Assembly (NCBI GenBank): GCA_028820505.1
Contig: JAPPIT010000196.1
Location: forward strand, 1-41,436
Direction of reading: 5' to 3'
Source: Defluviicoccus sp.
Lineage (GTDB): Bacteria > Pseudomonadota > Alphaproteobacteria > MPNO01
DNA length: 41,436 bases
Part shown: positions 7,259 to 19,313 of the stretch, in pieces
Layout: the number at the start of each line of letters is the position of its first letter
Position numbering within the stretch: the first letter of the stretch is position 1
Notes under the pieces: model-generated
The model's input: only the letters and a program-made list of their open reading frames with translations
What the model was told of the DNA's origin: nothing
The model's database searches: none
Made by a program: the position numbers and the translations under genes

Positions 7259-8715
7259 GACGCGGCTTCCTGCCCTGGCAGCAAGTGGTTCACGGGCCTG
7301 GCGTAGAAATCGAGCAATTTGCGTTCTTCGGGGTTTACCTTGTACCTGCCCGGCGGGTCTTCAAGCAGGATCCTGCGCTTGAGCAGGAGTTGCAACCCGT
7401 CGCTGACCGCGCGGCTTTCCTCGCCGAAGGGAACATAAACGTGGGCGCCGGTGCTTACGAATGCGCCGATAAGCCGATGCACCCGCGCCTTGAGGTCCAG
7501 CTCGCTCAGCGACCGGTCGGCGCTCTCCGCCACCGCCGTGGCGATCAGCGAGACCGGCAGAACCGGAATCAGCCTCCCCACATCGCCCATCAGCTCGGTG
7601 ACCAGCTTCATCGACACCGCATAGCGGGTCTCGCGGTCGATTCCCTTCAACTCGACGCCGTTGGCCGAGAGCCACGCCTTGAGCGAGACAGGGGAACCGA
7701 AATTGGCGCAGGCGCGGCCGAACCGCTGGCGCCGCCCATGCAGCAGTTCGAGCGAGGTGCGGACGAAAAAGGCGATCGTCGACCTCAGGATGAACGCCGT
7801 GCCGCGCTGGCTGATCAGCGCCTCGTCGCCGTGGAGCAGCAATGTCCGGTCCTCGACGACCCGGTCGTAGTTGAGGCCGATCGGGATGAAGACGATGTCC
7901 GGCGATTTTTCCACGTCGAATCCGCGCATCATGTAGTCGATCAGCCCAGCCCTCGGCGTGCGCAGCCCGCCGTCCTGCGACAGCCCCGCCTCGGGGAAGA
8001 TCGCCTGGGGCACGCGGCCCTCCACCGCCAGCTGGACGTAGCGCTCCACCACGCGGCGGTAGAGCGGGTTGCGGGAATTCCGGCGCACGAAATAGGCGCC
8101 CATCGCGCGCAGCAGGTTCGCCACCGGCCAGAACAACGTCCATTCCCCTGCCGCGTAGGACAGGGCGGCGCGGCGCGACGCGAGATAGGTCACGAGGAGA
8201 TAGTCGAAATTGCTCCGGTGGTTCATCACCAGGACCATGCTGACGTCGCTTCGCACGCCGTCGAGCGCCTTGTAGTCGGCATAGCCGAGCCGAACGCGGT
8301 AGAAGAACCGGATGAACCGGCGGGCGACCCGGTAGCCCAGCCGGAAATAGAAATAGGCGTTGAAGCCGGGCACGATTTCTTCGGCGTATCCGCGCACCTC
8401 CTCGACCACGACCTGTTGCGGAACGTCGCGCTCGGCGGCGGTGTCGGCGGCCGCCTCGAGCACACTGTCGTCGTAGATCAGCCGGTCGATAAGCCTGTCG
8501 CGCTTGGTCAGCAGGAAGGGCGGCAGCTCGATATTGAGCCTGGAATTGACGTCCTCGATGACCCGGTACACCCGGCGCCTGAGAACCCAGCGCGTACCCG
8601 GCATCAGGAAATGGGCGAACAAAGAGAGGGTCGCCAGCAAGCCGACCAGCACGACCAGCCACAAAGGCAGAGCCACGAGTTCGCCCAAACGGGGTCTCCC
8701 CGACCCGATCAGCAT
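7255..8715 (-). CDS. PlsB-like glycerol-3-phosphate/lysophospholipid acyltransferase
   Basis: This 486-residue acyltransferase belongs to the PlsB/PlsC superfamily, which transfers acyl groups to glycerol phosphate or related acceptors at the inner membrane. One or two membrane segments lie at residues 14-38. Block I is HRSNFD (His166, Asp171), block II GAYFVRR (206-212), block III FPEAGLSQDG (240-249) and block IV VFIPIGLNYD. It is much shorter than E. coli PlsB (about 800 residues), lacking most of the N-terminal region. ATG 8715 is chosen because it precedes the membrane segment; the open frame extends farther upstream only as the reverse strand of the LysM gene. The downstream hydrolase overlaps by 4 bases. 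Confidence 0.85.
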   Translation of the reverse strand: MLIGSGRPRLGELVALPLWLVVLVGLLATLSLFAHFLMPGTRWVLRRRVYRVIEDVNSRLNIELPPFLLTKRDRLIDRLIYDDSVLEAAADTAAERDVPQQVVVEEVRGYAEEIVPGFNAYFYFRLGYRVARRFIRFFYRVRLGYADYKALDGVRSDVSMVLVMNHRSNFDYLLVTYLASRRAALSYAAGEWTLFWPVANLLRAMGAYFVRRNSRNPLYRRVVERYVQLAVEGRVPQAIFPEAGLSQDGGLRTPRAGLIDYMMRGFDVEKSPDIVFIPIGLNYDRVVEDRTLLLHGDEALISQRGTAFILRSTIAFFVRTSLELLHGRRQRFGRACANFGSPVSLKAWLSANGVELKGIDRETRYAVSMKLVTELMGDVGRLIPVLPVSLIATAVAESADRSLSELDLKARVHRLIGAFVSTGAHVYVPFGEESRAVSDGLQLLLKRRILLEDPPGRYKVNPEERKLLDFYARPVNHLLPGQEAAS

Positions 8716-8836
8716 GTGCGCTCTGACGGTCCGGTGTCTCTCCCGGACATACCGGCGGCGCGGCGGCGGGTGTTCGTTTGCCCCGCCGGAGCTTATATTA
8801 GCATAGCGTTCGGTGTTCGATCGGGGTGGCAATCCG

Positions 8837-10627
8837 TTGAAGAAGCACGCTGTTCCCCTTGGCATTGCAGCCGCGGTCGTCGCGATAGCGGCCGTTCTCC
8901 TGCTGTTCGACGACGGCAGTGTCCCGGAAACCGGCAAGGACCGTCCCGGCGACAGCGCCGTCGTTCCGACACCCGCGCCGGCGCCGAAGACCGAGAGCGC
9001 GGCCCCGACCGCTCCCCCCGCCCCGCCGAAGGGAACGCAGGCCGCAGCCCCGCCGAAAGCCGTCGAGACCGGAACGCCCAAGGAGCCCGGGAGGGAAAGC
9101 AAGAAGGCCCCCAGCATCGAGGTCGTTCGCGTCAGCCCCACGGGAGACTCTGTGGTTGCCGGGCGCGCGGAGCCCGGTTCGGAGGTCGTCGTCTCCGACA
9201 AGGGCGAGGCGGTGGGCCGCACCAAGGCCGACAAGCGGGGCGACTGGGTCGTGATCCCGGACCGGCCGCTGCCGCCGGGCGACCACGAAATCACGGCGAA
9301 AAGCCGCACCGACCCCGACAGGCCCGAAACCGAGACCCGGTCGGAGAACAAGGTCATCGTGGTCATTCCGGAAGCGGGCAAGGACGTCGCCGGACGCGAG
9401 ACCCCGGGCAAGACGGGCGCCCTCGCATTGTCGGTGCCGCGCGAGGGGCCGGGCAGCTCGGTGGTCCTGCAGAAGCCCGGACCCCCCGATACGCCCCCTC
9501 GTTCCGGAACGGCCGCTCCCGAGGCGGGTTCGGAGTCCGGGAGCGAGAGCGGCCCGGCTCCGGCCCGGAAGGAGCAGGGTGCATCGCCGGGCGCGGCGAA
9601 ACGGGAAACCGCTGCCTCCGCCGCGCCGCCGCCTCCGGGGAAGACCGCAACCGGCTCGGCGGGGGACCCCGATAAAGCACAGGTCGGCCGAACACCCGGC
9701 GAGAAAGCGCGAGTCGGCCAAACGCCCAACGATAAAGCGCGGGTCGGTCGAACGCCCGACCGCGATTCGTCCGGCCCCGAAGCGACCGATAGGGCCCCGC
9801 AGACCGAGGCAAAGGCGCCCGAGGGCGCGGCCTCCCACCGAAGCCCCCGGCCCGCCGGAAAGAGCGTGTCCCGACCGGGCGAAGGTTCGACCGATGCGCC
9901 GCCTTCAGGAACGCCAGGCCGATCGGCGGAAACTTCCGGCGGGTCCGAAGACACGGAACGGGAGACCGGGCCGGCGCCGCAGGCAGGTGCCTCCCAGAGG
10001 AGTCCGACGCCCGAGCCGCAAGCTGCCTCGTCCCGGCCTGTCGAGACGACGGACGAGGCAGCACGGGCGGCGCCAGAAAAACCTTCCGATGCATTGCCGG
10101 CCGGGCGGAAATCCTCGCCGCCGGTCGCCAAAACTTCCCGCTCCGCGGAAAAAGGCAAAGACCCGTCGTCCGAACTGTCGCTGGACACGGTGGACTACGA
10201 CGACAAGGGCAAGGTCGCGGTTGGCGGCAAGGCACCGGAGGGGTCGCGCGTCCAGCTCTATCTGGACAACAAGCCGGTCGGCGGGGCGGATCCGGACGAG
10301 ACGGGAATCTGGCGGGTCGAGCTCGGCGAAAACGTCAAGCCCAAGCGCTACCGGATGCGGATCGACCAGATCGGACCGGAGGGTCGGGTCGTCGCCCGCA
10401 TCGAATCGCCCTTCTTCCCCGCGGGGCCGATCAGCGGGCTGCCGCGCGATGCCGTGGTCTTCGTCCAGCCCGGCAACAGCCTGTGGCGTATCGCACGGCG
10501 GACCTATGGCGGCGGGGTGCAGTACACGCTGATCTACGAGGCCAACCAGGACCAGATCCGCGATCCCGATCTGATCTATCCGGGTCAGGTGTTCGTGCTT
10601 CCAAAAGGCCGGCGCGAGGTCAACTGA
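8837..10627 (+). CDS. LysM-domain envelope protein with Ig-like/Big-type modules and a disordered linker
   Basis: This is a roughly 596-residue membrane-anchored protein. Residues 5-23 form an N-terminal membrane segment. An Ig-like module spans about 93-165, then a long Pro/Ala/Ser/Gly-rich disordered linker (170-440), a second Ig-like module (443-524) and a C-terminal LysM domain (538-594, with [15 protein letters not shown] and [11 protein letters not shown]). LysM binds peptidoglycan, so the protein probably spans periplasm to cell wall. TTG 8837 is preferred because GGGGTGG lies 7 bases upstream and the anchor follows at once; GTG 8813 in the same frame is possible. The linker carries three 30-bp tandem repeats. 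Its end overlaps the convergent oxidoreductase by 8 bases. The specific role is unknown. Confidence 0.85.
   Translation: MKKHAVPLGIAAAVVAIAAVLLLFDDGSVPETGKDRPGDSAVVPTPAPAPKTESAAPTAPPAPPKGTQAAAPPKAVETGTPKEPGRESKKAPSIEVVRVSPTGDSVVAGRAEPGSEVVVSDKGEAVGRTKADKRGDWVVIPDRPLPPGDHEITAKSRTDPDRPETETRSENKVIVVIPEAGKDVAGRETPGKTGALALSVPREGPGSSVVLQKPGPPDTPPRSGTAAPEAGSESGSESGPAPARKEQGASPGAAKRETAASAAPPPPGKTATGSAGDPDKAQVGRTPGEKARVGQTPNDKARVGRTPDRDSSGPEATDRAPQTEAKAPEGAASHRSPRPAGKSVSRPGEGSTDAPPSGTPGRSAETSGGSEDTERETGPAPQAGASQRSPTPEPQAASSRPVETTDEAARAAPEKPSDALPAGRKSSPPVAKTSRSAEKGKDPSSELSLDTVDYDDKGKVAVGGKAPEGSRVQLYLDNKPVGGADPDETGIWRVELGENVKPKRYRMRIDQIGPEGRVVARIESPFFPAGPISGLPRDAVVFVQPGNSLWRIARRTYGGGVQYTLIYEANQDQIRDPDLIYPGQVFVLPKGRREVN
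9671..9760 (+). repeat. Three tandem 30-bp repeats inside the LysM gene
   Basis: Units at 9671-9700, 9701-9730 and 9731-9760 each encode a 10-residue pattern close to (D/E)KARVGRTP plus two variable residues. They diverge by several bases each, so the duplication is not very recent. They lie in the disordered linker and keep the frame. Confidence 0.85.
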
Positions 10628-12131
10628 GCCGCCTGCGGGCCTTTCCGTCGCCGGACGCCAGCGCCGCTTCGATATCCAGACCGGGCTCCCACAACGGCGC
10701 GGTGAGCCTGCGTTTCCCGTCCGCGGTCATCCGGACACCGGGCTCGTCGCGCCGCTTGCGGTCCCAGAGCTTGCAGGTGACGGGGACGTGTTTCTGGTCC
10801 AGCGCCTCGCAGTAGTTGGTGTATTCGCACACCACGACCTCGTCGCCGCGCCCGAGGCGCACCTTCACGAACCAGTCGGGATCGGCGAGGCTCTGCCGCG
10901 CGAAGCCGACGATGTCGGCCTTGCCGTCGCGCAGCAGGGCTTCGGCCTGCCCGAAGCCGTGGATGCCTCCGGTGACGACGACGGGAGTCGTGTGCCCGTC
11001 GGCCCGCAAGGCGGCGCGGATCGCCGCGGCGGGCTCCACGTTGCGGCCGAACGGGCCGCGGGCGTCCGATACGTATTGCGGCATGCATTCGTACCCGCTC
11101 GGCCCGGTATAGGGGTAGGCGGCGGCGCCGACCGATGGCTGCTTGGCGTCCTCGAACCGCCCGCCGCGCGACAACGACAGGAAGTCGAACCCGGCGCGGG
11201 CGAAGGCGGCGCCGAACCAGGCCGAATCGTCGACGGTGTTGCCGCCGTCGACGCAATCCTCGCTCAGGTAACGGCAACCGACCGCGAAGTCGTCGCCGAC
11301 CGTCCGTCGAACCCGCCGGAACACTTCGAGCGGCAGGCGAACCCGGTTTTCCAGCGACCCGCCATAGCCGTCGCCGCGGTCGTTCAATCGCGACAGGAAC
11401 TGGGACATCGTATAGGCATGGGCGTAGTGCAGCTCGACCCCGTCGAAGCCCGCTTCCCGGGCGCGCCGGGCGGCATCGGCGAACAGGTCCGGCAGGACCT
11501 CGGGCAGCGCGCGTATGTGAGGAAGATGGAGATCGGTGACCCGTTCGCGGTAACCCATCTGCAACGCCTCGTACTCGCGCGGCGACAGGATGGCCGACAG
11601 TTCCGTGTCGTCGAGCTCGGCAAGCCGGGCGCGAATCCGTCCCTCGGACCAGTCCGCCGCGTCGAGGCGCTCGCGATGGTCTTCGGTGATTCGCAGGAAC
11701 TCGCCGAGATAGCGATCCCGGCGCGGGCGCCTCCGGATGGCCAGGAAATCGATGATCTGGATGAGCAGCCGGGTATGCCCGCCGCTGGCCCGGTGGACGG
11801 TTTCGACGAGCGTCTTCAGACCCGGGATAAACCGGTCGTCTCCGATGCGCAGCAACGGACCGCTGGGAATGTCGCGGATGCCCGTGGCCTCGACCACGAT
11901 GGCGCCGGGCCGCCCGCGGGCGAAGCGCTCGTACCAGCCCAGCACCTCGGGCGTGACGATCCCGTCCCCGGTCGCGCGCCAAGGCACCATCGCCGGAACC
12001 CAGGTCCGGCTCTCGAGGGTCAGGGGGCCGATATCGACCGGCTGGAACAGGCTTGCTTCGGCCGCCTCCCGGCGGCTGGGCCAGCGTCCGGGCTCCGGTG
12101 ACCATTTGATGCGTTCCGGCGGACGCCACAT
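10620..12131 (-). CDS. Old Yellow Enzyme-type NADH:flavin oxidoreductase, FMN barrel
   Basis: This is a 503-residue FMN-dependent oxidoreductase of the OYE/2,4-dienoyl-CoA reductase family, which reduces activated C=C bonds. Visible are [17 protein letters not shown] (231-247), [14 protein letters not shown] (250-263), the FMN-phosphate segment VVVTGGI (384-390) and [13 protein letters not shown] (408-420). The C-terminal Rossmann domains of dienoyl-CoA reductase are absent. In the usual iron-sulfur region only Cys435, Cys441 and Cys453 remain, so the C-x2-C-x3-C part is lost and a [4Fe-4S] cluster is doubtful. About 70 residues between 130 and 200 look expanded. ATG 12131 follows GGGAG. It lies 70 bases after dctM of system 2 and is probably co-transcribed with it. 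Confidence 0.9.
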   Translation of the reverse strand: MWRPPERIKWSPEPGRWPSRREAAEASLFQPVDIGPLTLESRTWVPAMVPWRATGDGIVTPEVLGWYERFARGRPGAIVVEATGIRDIPSGPLLRIGDDRFIPGLKTLVETVHRASGGHTRLLIQIIDFLAIRRRPRRDRYLGEFLRITEDHRERLDAADWSEGRIRARLAELDDTELSAILSPREYEALQMGYRERVTDLHLPHIRALPEVLPDLFADAARRAREAGFDGVELHYAHAYTMSQFLSRLNDRGDGYGGSLENRVRLPLEVFRRVRRTVGDDFAVGCRYLSEDCVDGGNTVDDSAWFGAAFARAGFDFLSLSRGGRFEDAKQPSVGAAAYPYTGPSGYECMPQYVSDARGPFGRNVEPAAAIRAALRADGHTTPVVVTGGIHGFGQAEALLRDGKADIVGFARQSLADPDWFVKVRLGRGDEVVVCEYTNYCEALDQKHVPVTCKLWDRKRRDEPGVRMTADGKRRLTAPLWEPGLDIEAALASGDGKARRRLS

Positions 12132-12201
12132 GCGAGCGATCTCCCGGCTCTGCGCCGACCCGGCCGATCATAGCGCAGACCCGCGTCGCGCGGCAGAAAG
12201 A

Positions 12202-13509
12202 CTATTGAACCAGGGTCGGAAGCGTCGTGACGATTCCCGGGAAGACCGACATCAGGACCATGCCGATCAACGTCAGGATGACGAACAGCCAGGACGCGTT
12301 GAAGATCTCGCCCATCGGCACGTCCTGGGCCGCGCCCTTCACCGCGAACATGATGTAGCCGAAGGGCGGGGTGATCGCGCCGAGGGTGATATTGAGCAGG
12401 AACAGGAGCCAGAACCAGACCGGGTCGAATTCGAGAGCCTTGATGATCGGCAGGTAGATCGGGATGACGACCAGCATGAGGCCGAGCTGGTCGATGAACA
12501 TGCAGAGAATGAACGGCAGCAGCATCATGAGGAAGAACATGAACCACGCCGGCACGTTCATTCCGGTAACGACTTCGGTCAACGCCCGGGTCGCGCCCGT
12601 GAAGGCGAGAAGCTGGGTGAACATCACCGCGCTGGCGAGGATCAGCAGGATGACCGCGGCCAGAAGCGCCGCCTCCCCGGTCGCCTCGTAAAGCATCCGC
12701 CAGCTGAGCTTGCGGTAATAGGCGGCGGTCAGGATCGCGCCGAGCACGCCCGTCGCCGCCGATTCGGACGGGGTGGCGATGCCCAGCATGATCAGCCCCA
12801 TCACCATGAAGATGATGATGGAGAACGGCAGCAGTCCCGCGACCGCCTTGAGCTTGCCGACGAAGTCGACCTTCTCGACCTCTTCGTCCTCCGGGGCCAG
12901 CTTGGGATCGATGCGGACCCTCACAAGACAGGCGGTGACATAGAGCGCAGCGAGCAGCAGTCCCGGCACGACGCCCGCGATCAGGAGCGCCGCGATCGAA
13001 ACGTCGGCCAGCGTGCCGACGATGATGGCGAGGATGCTGGGCGGGATGATCGGCGCAAGGCACGCGCCGGCGAGGATCGTCCCGATGGAGAGCTTGGTGT
13101 CGTAGCCCCGCCCGCGCATCATCGGCAGCAGGGAGCGTCCGAGCATCGCGGCGACCGCGATTCCGGACCCCGACAAGGCGCCGAGGACCGTGGACAGCGA
13201 GATCGACAGCACGTAGGCGCGGCCGCGGATCTTCCCGACCAGCTTGTCGATGGAGTCCAGCAGCACCTCCATGCTGCCGGATCGGAACAGGATTTCTCCC
13301 AAGAGGACGAAGAGCGGCACGGTCCCCAGCGACGCCGTGGTGCCGGTGTCGAACATCGAGTTCACGACCATGCCGAACGCGGCGTCGCCGAAGGTGAGCA
13401 CCACGCCGGAGATGATGATGATGAGGAAGGCGAGGAAGATCGGCGCGCCGGTCAGGAAGAGTGCGACCAGGATCGCGATCCCGATCAAAAGAATCGCCCA
13501 CCATTCCAT
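12202..13509 (-). CDS. TRAP transporter large permease DctM (system 2)
   Basis: This is a 435-residue polytopic membrane protein, the large TRAP subunit. Visible blocks are VPLFVLLGEILFRSG, LSTVLGALSGSGIAVAAMLG, LAPIIPPSILAIIVG and ITPPFGYIMF. It starts 9 bases after dctQ and precedes the OYE gene. It is clearly more distant from DctM 1 and 3 than those are from each other, so the ligand class probably differs. No system 2 binding protein is found in the window. Confidence 0.94.
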   Translation of the reverse strand: MEWWAILLIGIAILVALFLTGAPIFLAFLIIIISGVVLTFGDAAFGMVVNSMFDTGTTASLGTVPLFVLLGEILFRSGSMEVLLDSIDKLVGKIRGRAYVLSISLSTVLGALSGSGIAVAAMLGRSLLPMMRGRGYDTKLSIGTILAGACLAPIIPPSILAIIVGTLADVSIAALLIAGVVPGLLLAALYVTACLVRVRIDPKLAPEDEEVEKVDFVGKLKAVAGLLPFSIIIFMVMGLIMLGIATPSESAATGVLGAILTAAYYRKLSWRMLYEATGEAALLAAVILLILASAVMFTQLLAFTGATRALTEVVTGMNVPAWFMFFLMMLLPFILCMFIDQLGLMLVVIPIYLPIIKALEFDPVWFWLLFLLNITLGAITPPFGYIMFAVKGAAQDVPMGEIFNASWLFVILTLIGMVLMSVFPGIVTTLPTLVQ

Positions 13510-13518
13510 GGCGCGTGC

Positions 13519-14064
13519 TCAGCCCTCCGCCGGCCGAGGCGTGATCCAGGTCCTGGTTTTCACCGCCTCCGACCTGAACAGCCCGCGGAAGAAATAGAGC
13601 CCGGCGCCCACGAAACCGTATGTGATGAACACCGACATCCACCACTGGGGTATGGGATAGTTCTGGGTGGTCACGATCTGGTCGACCACCTGCCGGATGT
13701 TCTCTTCGAGGCTCATCCAGCCGGCGAACAGGCACATCACGGTTCCGAAAACGCCGGTAAAGACGGCGAGCGGCGGGCCCAGCTTCGGCACCAACTCGCT
13801 CAGCAGGGTGATCGCGATATGCTGCCCGCGCCGGGTCGCGTGCGGCACCATCGAGAAGATCGTGACGCACAGCACGTTGGAAAAGGTGTCGTTCGCCCAG
13901 TCGGTCGCAACGCCGAGAAAATACCGGGTCAGAACCTCCCAGCAATAGATCGCCGCCATCGAGCCGAGACCCAGCGTGCCGATGACGTAGCCGACATCGG
14001 AAAGCACGTCGTGCACGCGACAAAGTGTCTGGATCGGACGCATCGGACGGTACTGACGAGCCAC
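13519..14064 (-). CDS. TRAP transporter small permease DctQ (system 2)
   Basis: This 181-residue protein has four hydrophobic segments, the DctQ family small subunit. Typical features are the [19 protein letters not shown] segment after the first membrane helix and [14 protein letters not shown] in the second half of the conserved core. The start used is GTG 14064; an in-frame ATG seven codons later (14043) is possible, and neither has a strong ribosome site. It heads the dctQ-dctM-OYE unit. The 153 bases upstream, to rpoD, contain only the hairpin noted separately. Confidence 0.88.
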   Translation of the reverse strand: MARQYRPMRPIQTLCRVHDVLSDVGYVIGTLGLGSMAAIYCWEVLTRYFLGVATDWANDTFSNVLCVTIFSMVPHATRRGQHIAITLLSELVPKLGPPLAVFTGVFGTVMCLFAGWMSLEENIRQVVDQIVTTQNYPIPQWWMSVFITYGFVGAGLYFFRGLFRSEAVKTRTWITPRPAEG

Positions 14065-14180
14065 TTCGCTACGGCGGGAACCGGCCGACTTCGGGCGCGC
14101 CCGCCCCGCGAAAACCGGGCACCCGCGCCATCCGTCTGCCGCTTCGGATGGTATGGGGCGGGTCGGGGACGGTCAACCGT

Positions 14181-14216
14181 CCGCGCCCCGCGGCAGTGGA
14201 TTCGCGTGGGGCGCGG
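14181..14216 (-). terminator. Possible stem-loop downstream of rpoD
   Basis: A 9-bp stem CCGCGCCCC/GGGGCGCGG with an 18-base loop lies immediately after the rpoD stop on its strand. No T tract follows, so a factor-independent terminator is uncertain. A smaller GACGG/CCGTC hairpin lies just beyond it. Confidence 0.3.
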
Positions 14217-14217
14217 C

Positions 14218-16170
<1,953 letters not shown>

Positions 16171-16223
16171 CGCCGCCCCTGTCGATTGTACCCCGCGCAG
16201 CCGCAAGCCCGGCCGCGCCCCGC

Positions 16224-18065
16224 TCAGGACTGCCGCCTGAGTTGTCCGAACGCCGGGCCCGGGCCCGGCTCGTCGGCAAGCAACCCGTCCTCGCCCTCGA
16301 GACGCTCGAGTTGTGCCGTCTTCAATCTGGTAAAGCGTTCCACGTTCGCCGGGCTGGGATCGTTTGCCAGTGCCATTTCCGCCGCTGCCAAATCCGCTTT
16401 TACACCGGCCGATCCGAGGCCGTCGAGCGCATGGGAAACGCCCTTCCGCGCCGACCCGATTGTAGCGTCCGGGCCGGCAAAACGCCATTGCGCGTAGGTA
16501 TCGGCGCCGAGCAGCGATTCGGCCAGTTCCGCATCCGCCCCGCTCAAGTGGCTCTTGAGACCTTCTTCGTCAAGTCCCGGCGCCTCGTGGACGTGGGCGA
16601 GCATGTTCTCCAAAAGCCCCCGAACCGGCCCGTCCTCGACGTCCAGGTCCGCGAGGCGCTCGCAGAACTCCTCGATCAACGGGGGATGGCGCAACAGGGT
16701 CGCCAGGACGTAGCGGACGGTACTGCGGGGCAGCGCCTCGGGCGGCGTACCCGATGGAATCCGGATCCCGTCGGTATCGTTCCGTGCGCGCCCGCCCCAC
16801 CGGGGACCCAACCGGCGGAGGATTCGCTGCCGGAAGTGGGTCAGGTACTGATACTGCACCTCGCGGTTGTCGATCCGGTATACGAGACGTTCCATCGTCT
16901 GTTTGAGGCCGGCGACGCGTTCCGGCGTATCGAACCGCCGGCCCTCGGTGTACATCTCCCAGATCAGGTCGAAGAGGTCCCGCCTGCTTTCCAGGCAGGA
17001 CTCGACGGCCGCGACGCCGCCCTCGGCGAGCAGGCTGTCGGGGTCCTGCCCGGCGGGGAGCGTGACGAACCGGAGGGAGCGACCCGGTTCCAGCAGCGGC
17101 ACCGCCCGCTCGGCCGCCCGGTATGCCGCGCGCTTTCCGGCCGCATCCCCGTCGAAGCAGAGAATCGGCTCCGGCGCCATGCGCCAGAGCGCATGCAGAT
17201 GGCTCTCGGTCAGGGCGGTGCCGAGGGGCGCGACCGCTTCGGCATAGCCCGCGCGGTTGAGGGCGATCACGTCGGTATAGCCCTCGGTGACGATGACCCG
17301 GGCGTTCCGGTGCGCCGCCTCGCGCGCCGTCGCCATGCCGTAGAGCACGCGGCTCTTGTTGAACAGCGGCGTTTCGGGCGAATTGAGGTATTTCGGGGTT
17401 CCGTCGCCGAGGGTCCGGCCGCCGAACGCGATGACCCGGCCGCGGCGGTCGGCGATGGGAAAGATCACCCGGCCGCGAAACCGATCGTAGGGCGTGCCGC
17501 TCTCCGGACGGACAAGCAGCCCCGCCTCGACCAGAAGCGCCTCGGGGTGCGCGCCGTCCATCACCGCGTTTCTGAGCGCCGTTCTCGTATCCGGAGCGTA
17601 GCCCAGCCGGAACCGGGCGCGCGTCTCCTCGTCGATCCCGCGCCCGGCGAGATAGGAACGCGCGTCCGCCCCCCGCGGACCCTTCAGCTCGTCCTCGAAG
17701 AAGCGGCAGGCCCGTTCCATGACTTCGTGGAGGGTCGCGGCCCGCTTGGCCGCCTCGCGCTCTTCCGGCGTGGATCGGGGCACTTCGAGCCCGGCCTCGC
17801 CCGCCAGCCGCTCCACCGCTTCGGGAAACGAAAGCCCCTCCTGGCGCATCACGAAGCCGATCACGTCGCCGTGGGCGCCGCAGCCGAAGCAGTGGAAGAA
17901 GCCCTTTTCCTCGCTGACGGTGAAAGAGGGCGTCTTTTCGTTGTGAAACGGACACAGGCCGGTGAGCTCGCGCCCGGCGCGCTTGAGGGACACGTGCCGC
18001 GCGATGACATCGCCGAGCCCCACGCGCGTGCGGATCTCGTCCAGGAAATCGGGCGCTATCGCCAT
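16224..18065 (-). CDS. dnaG: DNA primase DnaG
   Basis: This 613-residue primase synthesises RNA primers at the replication fork. The N-terminal CHC2 zinc-binding domain shows Cys38, His41, Cys59 and Cys62. The central Toprim domain shows [13 protein letters not shown] and [16 protein letters not shown] acidic motifs. The C-terminal DnaB-interaction domain covers the last 150-200 residues. Length is normal for an alphaproteobacterial DnaG. It starts 48 bases after the YqeY-type gene and is followed by rpoD, the conserved macromolecular-synthesis arrangement. Confidence 0.98.
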   Translation of the reverse strand: MAIAPDFLDEIRTRVGLGDVIARHVSLKRAGRELTGLCPFHNEKTPSFTVSEEKGFFHCFGCGAHGDVIGFVMRQEGLSFPEAVERLAGEAGLEVPRSTPEEREAAKRAATLHEVMERACRFFEDELKGPRGADARSYLAGRGIDEETRARFRLGYAPDTRTALRNAVMDGAHPEALLVEAGLLVRPESGTPYDRFRGRVIFPIADRRGRVIAFGGRTLGDGTPKYLNSPETPLFNKSRVLYGMATAREAAHRNARVIVTEGYTDVIALNRAGYAEAVAPLGTALTESHLHALWRMAPEPILCFDGDAAGKRAAYRAAERAVPLLEPGRSLRFVTLPAGQDPDSLLAEGGVAAVESCLESRRDLFDLIWEMYTEGRRFDTPERVAGLKQTMERLVYRIDNREVQYQYLTHFRQRILRRLGPRWGGRARNDTDGIRIPSGTPPEALPRSTVRYVLATLLRHPPLIEEFCERLADLDVEDGPVRGLLENMLAHVHEAPGLDEEGLKSHLSGADAELAESLLGADTYAQWRFAGPDATIGSARKGVSHALDGLGSAGVKADLAAAEMALANDPSPANVERFTRLKTAQLERLEGEDGLLADEPGPGPAFGQLRRQS

Positions 18066-18113
18066 TCCGGCTCCCGTTCTCCTCCTGGGGGCGGCAAAGC
18101 GGGCGCCGCGGGC

Positions 18114-18575
18114 CTAGCGACTCGTCAACTCGGACTTCACCACCGCGCTCGCGCGGCCGAAATTCATCCGCCCGGCGTAACGCTCCTTCAGCAACGCCAT
18201 CGTGCGGCCCATGTCCTTGATGCCCGCGGCGCCGATCTCCGCGATCGTCGCGTGAACGGCGCTCGCGGTCTCGTCGTCCGACATCTGTTCGGGCAGAAAG
18301 CTCTTGATGACCCGGATCTCCTCGGCTTCCTGCCGCGCGAGCTCGTCCCGCCCGCCCTTCTCGTAGAGGACGATCGCTTCCTCGCGCTGCCGCACCATCG
18401 TCTGCAGGACGCCCAGGATGTCCTGGTCGCTGACCTCTCCCCCGCCGCCCCCGGTACGCGACGCGATATCGCGGTCCTTCACCGCCGCGAGAATCAACCG
18501 GACCGTGGACACCACGCGGGCGTCCTTGTCCTTCATCCCCTTTTTCAGCCGGTCGGCCAAACGCCTTCGAAGCAT
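18114..18575 (-). CDS. GatB/YqeY domain protein
   Basis: This 153-residue cytoplasmic protein is of the YqeY family, homologous to the C-terminal tRNA-binding domain of GatB in the aspartyl/glutamyl-tRNA amidotransferase. Key signs are the LKKGMKDKD start helix, ILGVLQTMVRQREEAI, IKSFLPEQMSDDE and the terminal GRASAVVKSEL motif. The exact cellular role of free-standing YqeY is not settled. ATG 18575 is preceded by GGGAG. It is frequently found ahead of dnaG in alphaproteobacteria, as here, and is divergent from greA. Confidence 0.93.
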   Translation of the reverse strand: MLRRRLADRLKKGMKDKDARVVSTVRLILAAVKDRDIASRTGGGGGEVSDQDILGVLQTMVRQREEAIVLYEKGGRDELARQEAEEIRVIKSFLPEQMSDDETASAVHATIAEIGAAGIKDMGRTMALLKERYAGRMNFGRASAVVKSELTSR

Positions 18576-18699
18576 CTCGGCTCCCTGCCAGATCGTTTTG
18601 CGGTCGGGCCGTGGTCGGCAAAGGCTACCCGAATTCGGCCGCCGGAGACCATAGCGGCGATGCCCGGGATGCGGTCCGCGCCCGGGGAAGGGGCGATGC

Positions 18700-18728
18700 T
18701 TGAACTTGGTATTCGACGATCCTACATT
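18700..18728 (+). promoter_or_regulatory. Sigma-70-type promoter for greA
   Basis: TTGAAC (18700-18705), a 17-base spacer and TACATT (18723-18728) make a good housekeeping promoter about 87 bases before the greA ATG. The opposite strand has a weaker TTGAAT element overlapping it, which could serve the yqeY-dnaG-rpoD unit. The 239-base intergenic region 18576-18814 holds nothing else I recognise. Confidence 0.5.
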
Positions 18729-18814
18729 CAAGGGTCTGACATGTCCCTTGGCATCGGTGTCGAGTTGACGCGGCCCGCCTTGCGCCGGGACGGTTTCGTT
18801 ATGGTGATCGGATC

Positions 18815-19288
18815 ATGGACAGGGTTCCCATGACCGCCGAAGGGTATACCCACCTGGAAGCGGAACTGAAGCGGCTCAAGTCGGTCGAGCGGCCGGAGAT
18901 AATTCGCGCCATCGCCGCCGCGCGCGAGCACGGCGACCTGTCCGAAAACGCGGAGTACCACGCGGCGCGCGAGCGCCAGGCCTTCGTCGAAGGACGCGTG
19001 GCGGATATCGAGGACGTGATGCGGCGCGCCGAGGTGATCGACGTGGGCAAGCTGTCGGGCAAGGAGATCAAGTTCGGCGCGACGGTCACGCTCACAGACG
19101 AGGACACCGAGCAGGAGCGCACCTTCCAGATCGTGGGCGAGCACGAGTCCGACGTGGATGCCGGCCGGCTGTCGGTCACTTCCCCACTCGCCCGCGCCGT
19201 GATCGGACGCACCGTCGGGGACTCGGTCGAGGTGACGACCCCCAAGGGCACCAAGTCCTACGAGGTCATGAACGTCGCGTTCCGCTGA
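18815..19288 (+). CDS. greA: Transcription elongation factor GreA
   Basis: This 157-residue protein rescues backtracked RNA polymerase by stimulating transcript cleavage. The N-terminal coiled coil includes the loop acidic tip in [19 protein letters not shown] (Asp and Glu of GDLSENAEY). The C-terminal FKBP-like domain includes [21 protein letters not shown] 18815 gives the [11 protein letters not shown] start typical of alphaproteobacterial GreA; ATG 18830 in the same frame is the alternative. It is divergent from yqeY and convergent with the SDR gene. Confidence 0.97.
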   Translation: MDRVPMTAEGYTHLEAELKRLKSVERPEIIRAIAAAREHGDLSENAEYHAARERQAFVEGRVADIEDVMRRAEVIDVGKLSGKEIKFGATVTLTDEDTEQERTFQIVGEHESDVDAGRLSVTSPLARAVIGRTVGDSVEVTTPKGTKSYEVMNVAFR

Positions 19289-19313
19289 GCGCGGCGGGGC
19301 TCGCCCGCAACGG

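Noticed and set aside
8778-8804. Promoter for the LysM gene (TATATT or TAGCAT with an upstream TTGCCC)
   Set aside because: Spacing between the hexamers is 10-15 bases, too short for a convincing sigma-70 promoter, although the A+T-rich patch before the gene is noticeable.
8716-10188. Long open frame on the minus strand that would extend the PlsB-like protein by about 490 residues
   Set aside because: It is the reverse complement of the low-complexity LysM gene. The extension is repetitive Pro/Ser/Gly/Arg without any domain, and the acyltransferase begins naturally with a membrane segment at ATG 8715.
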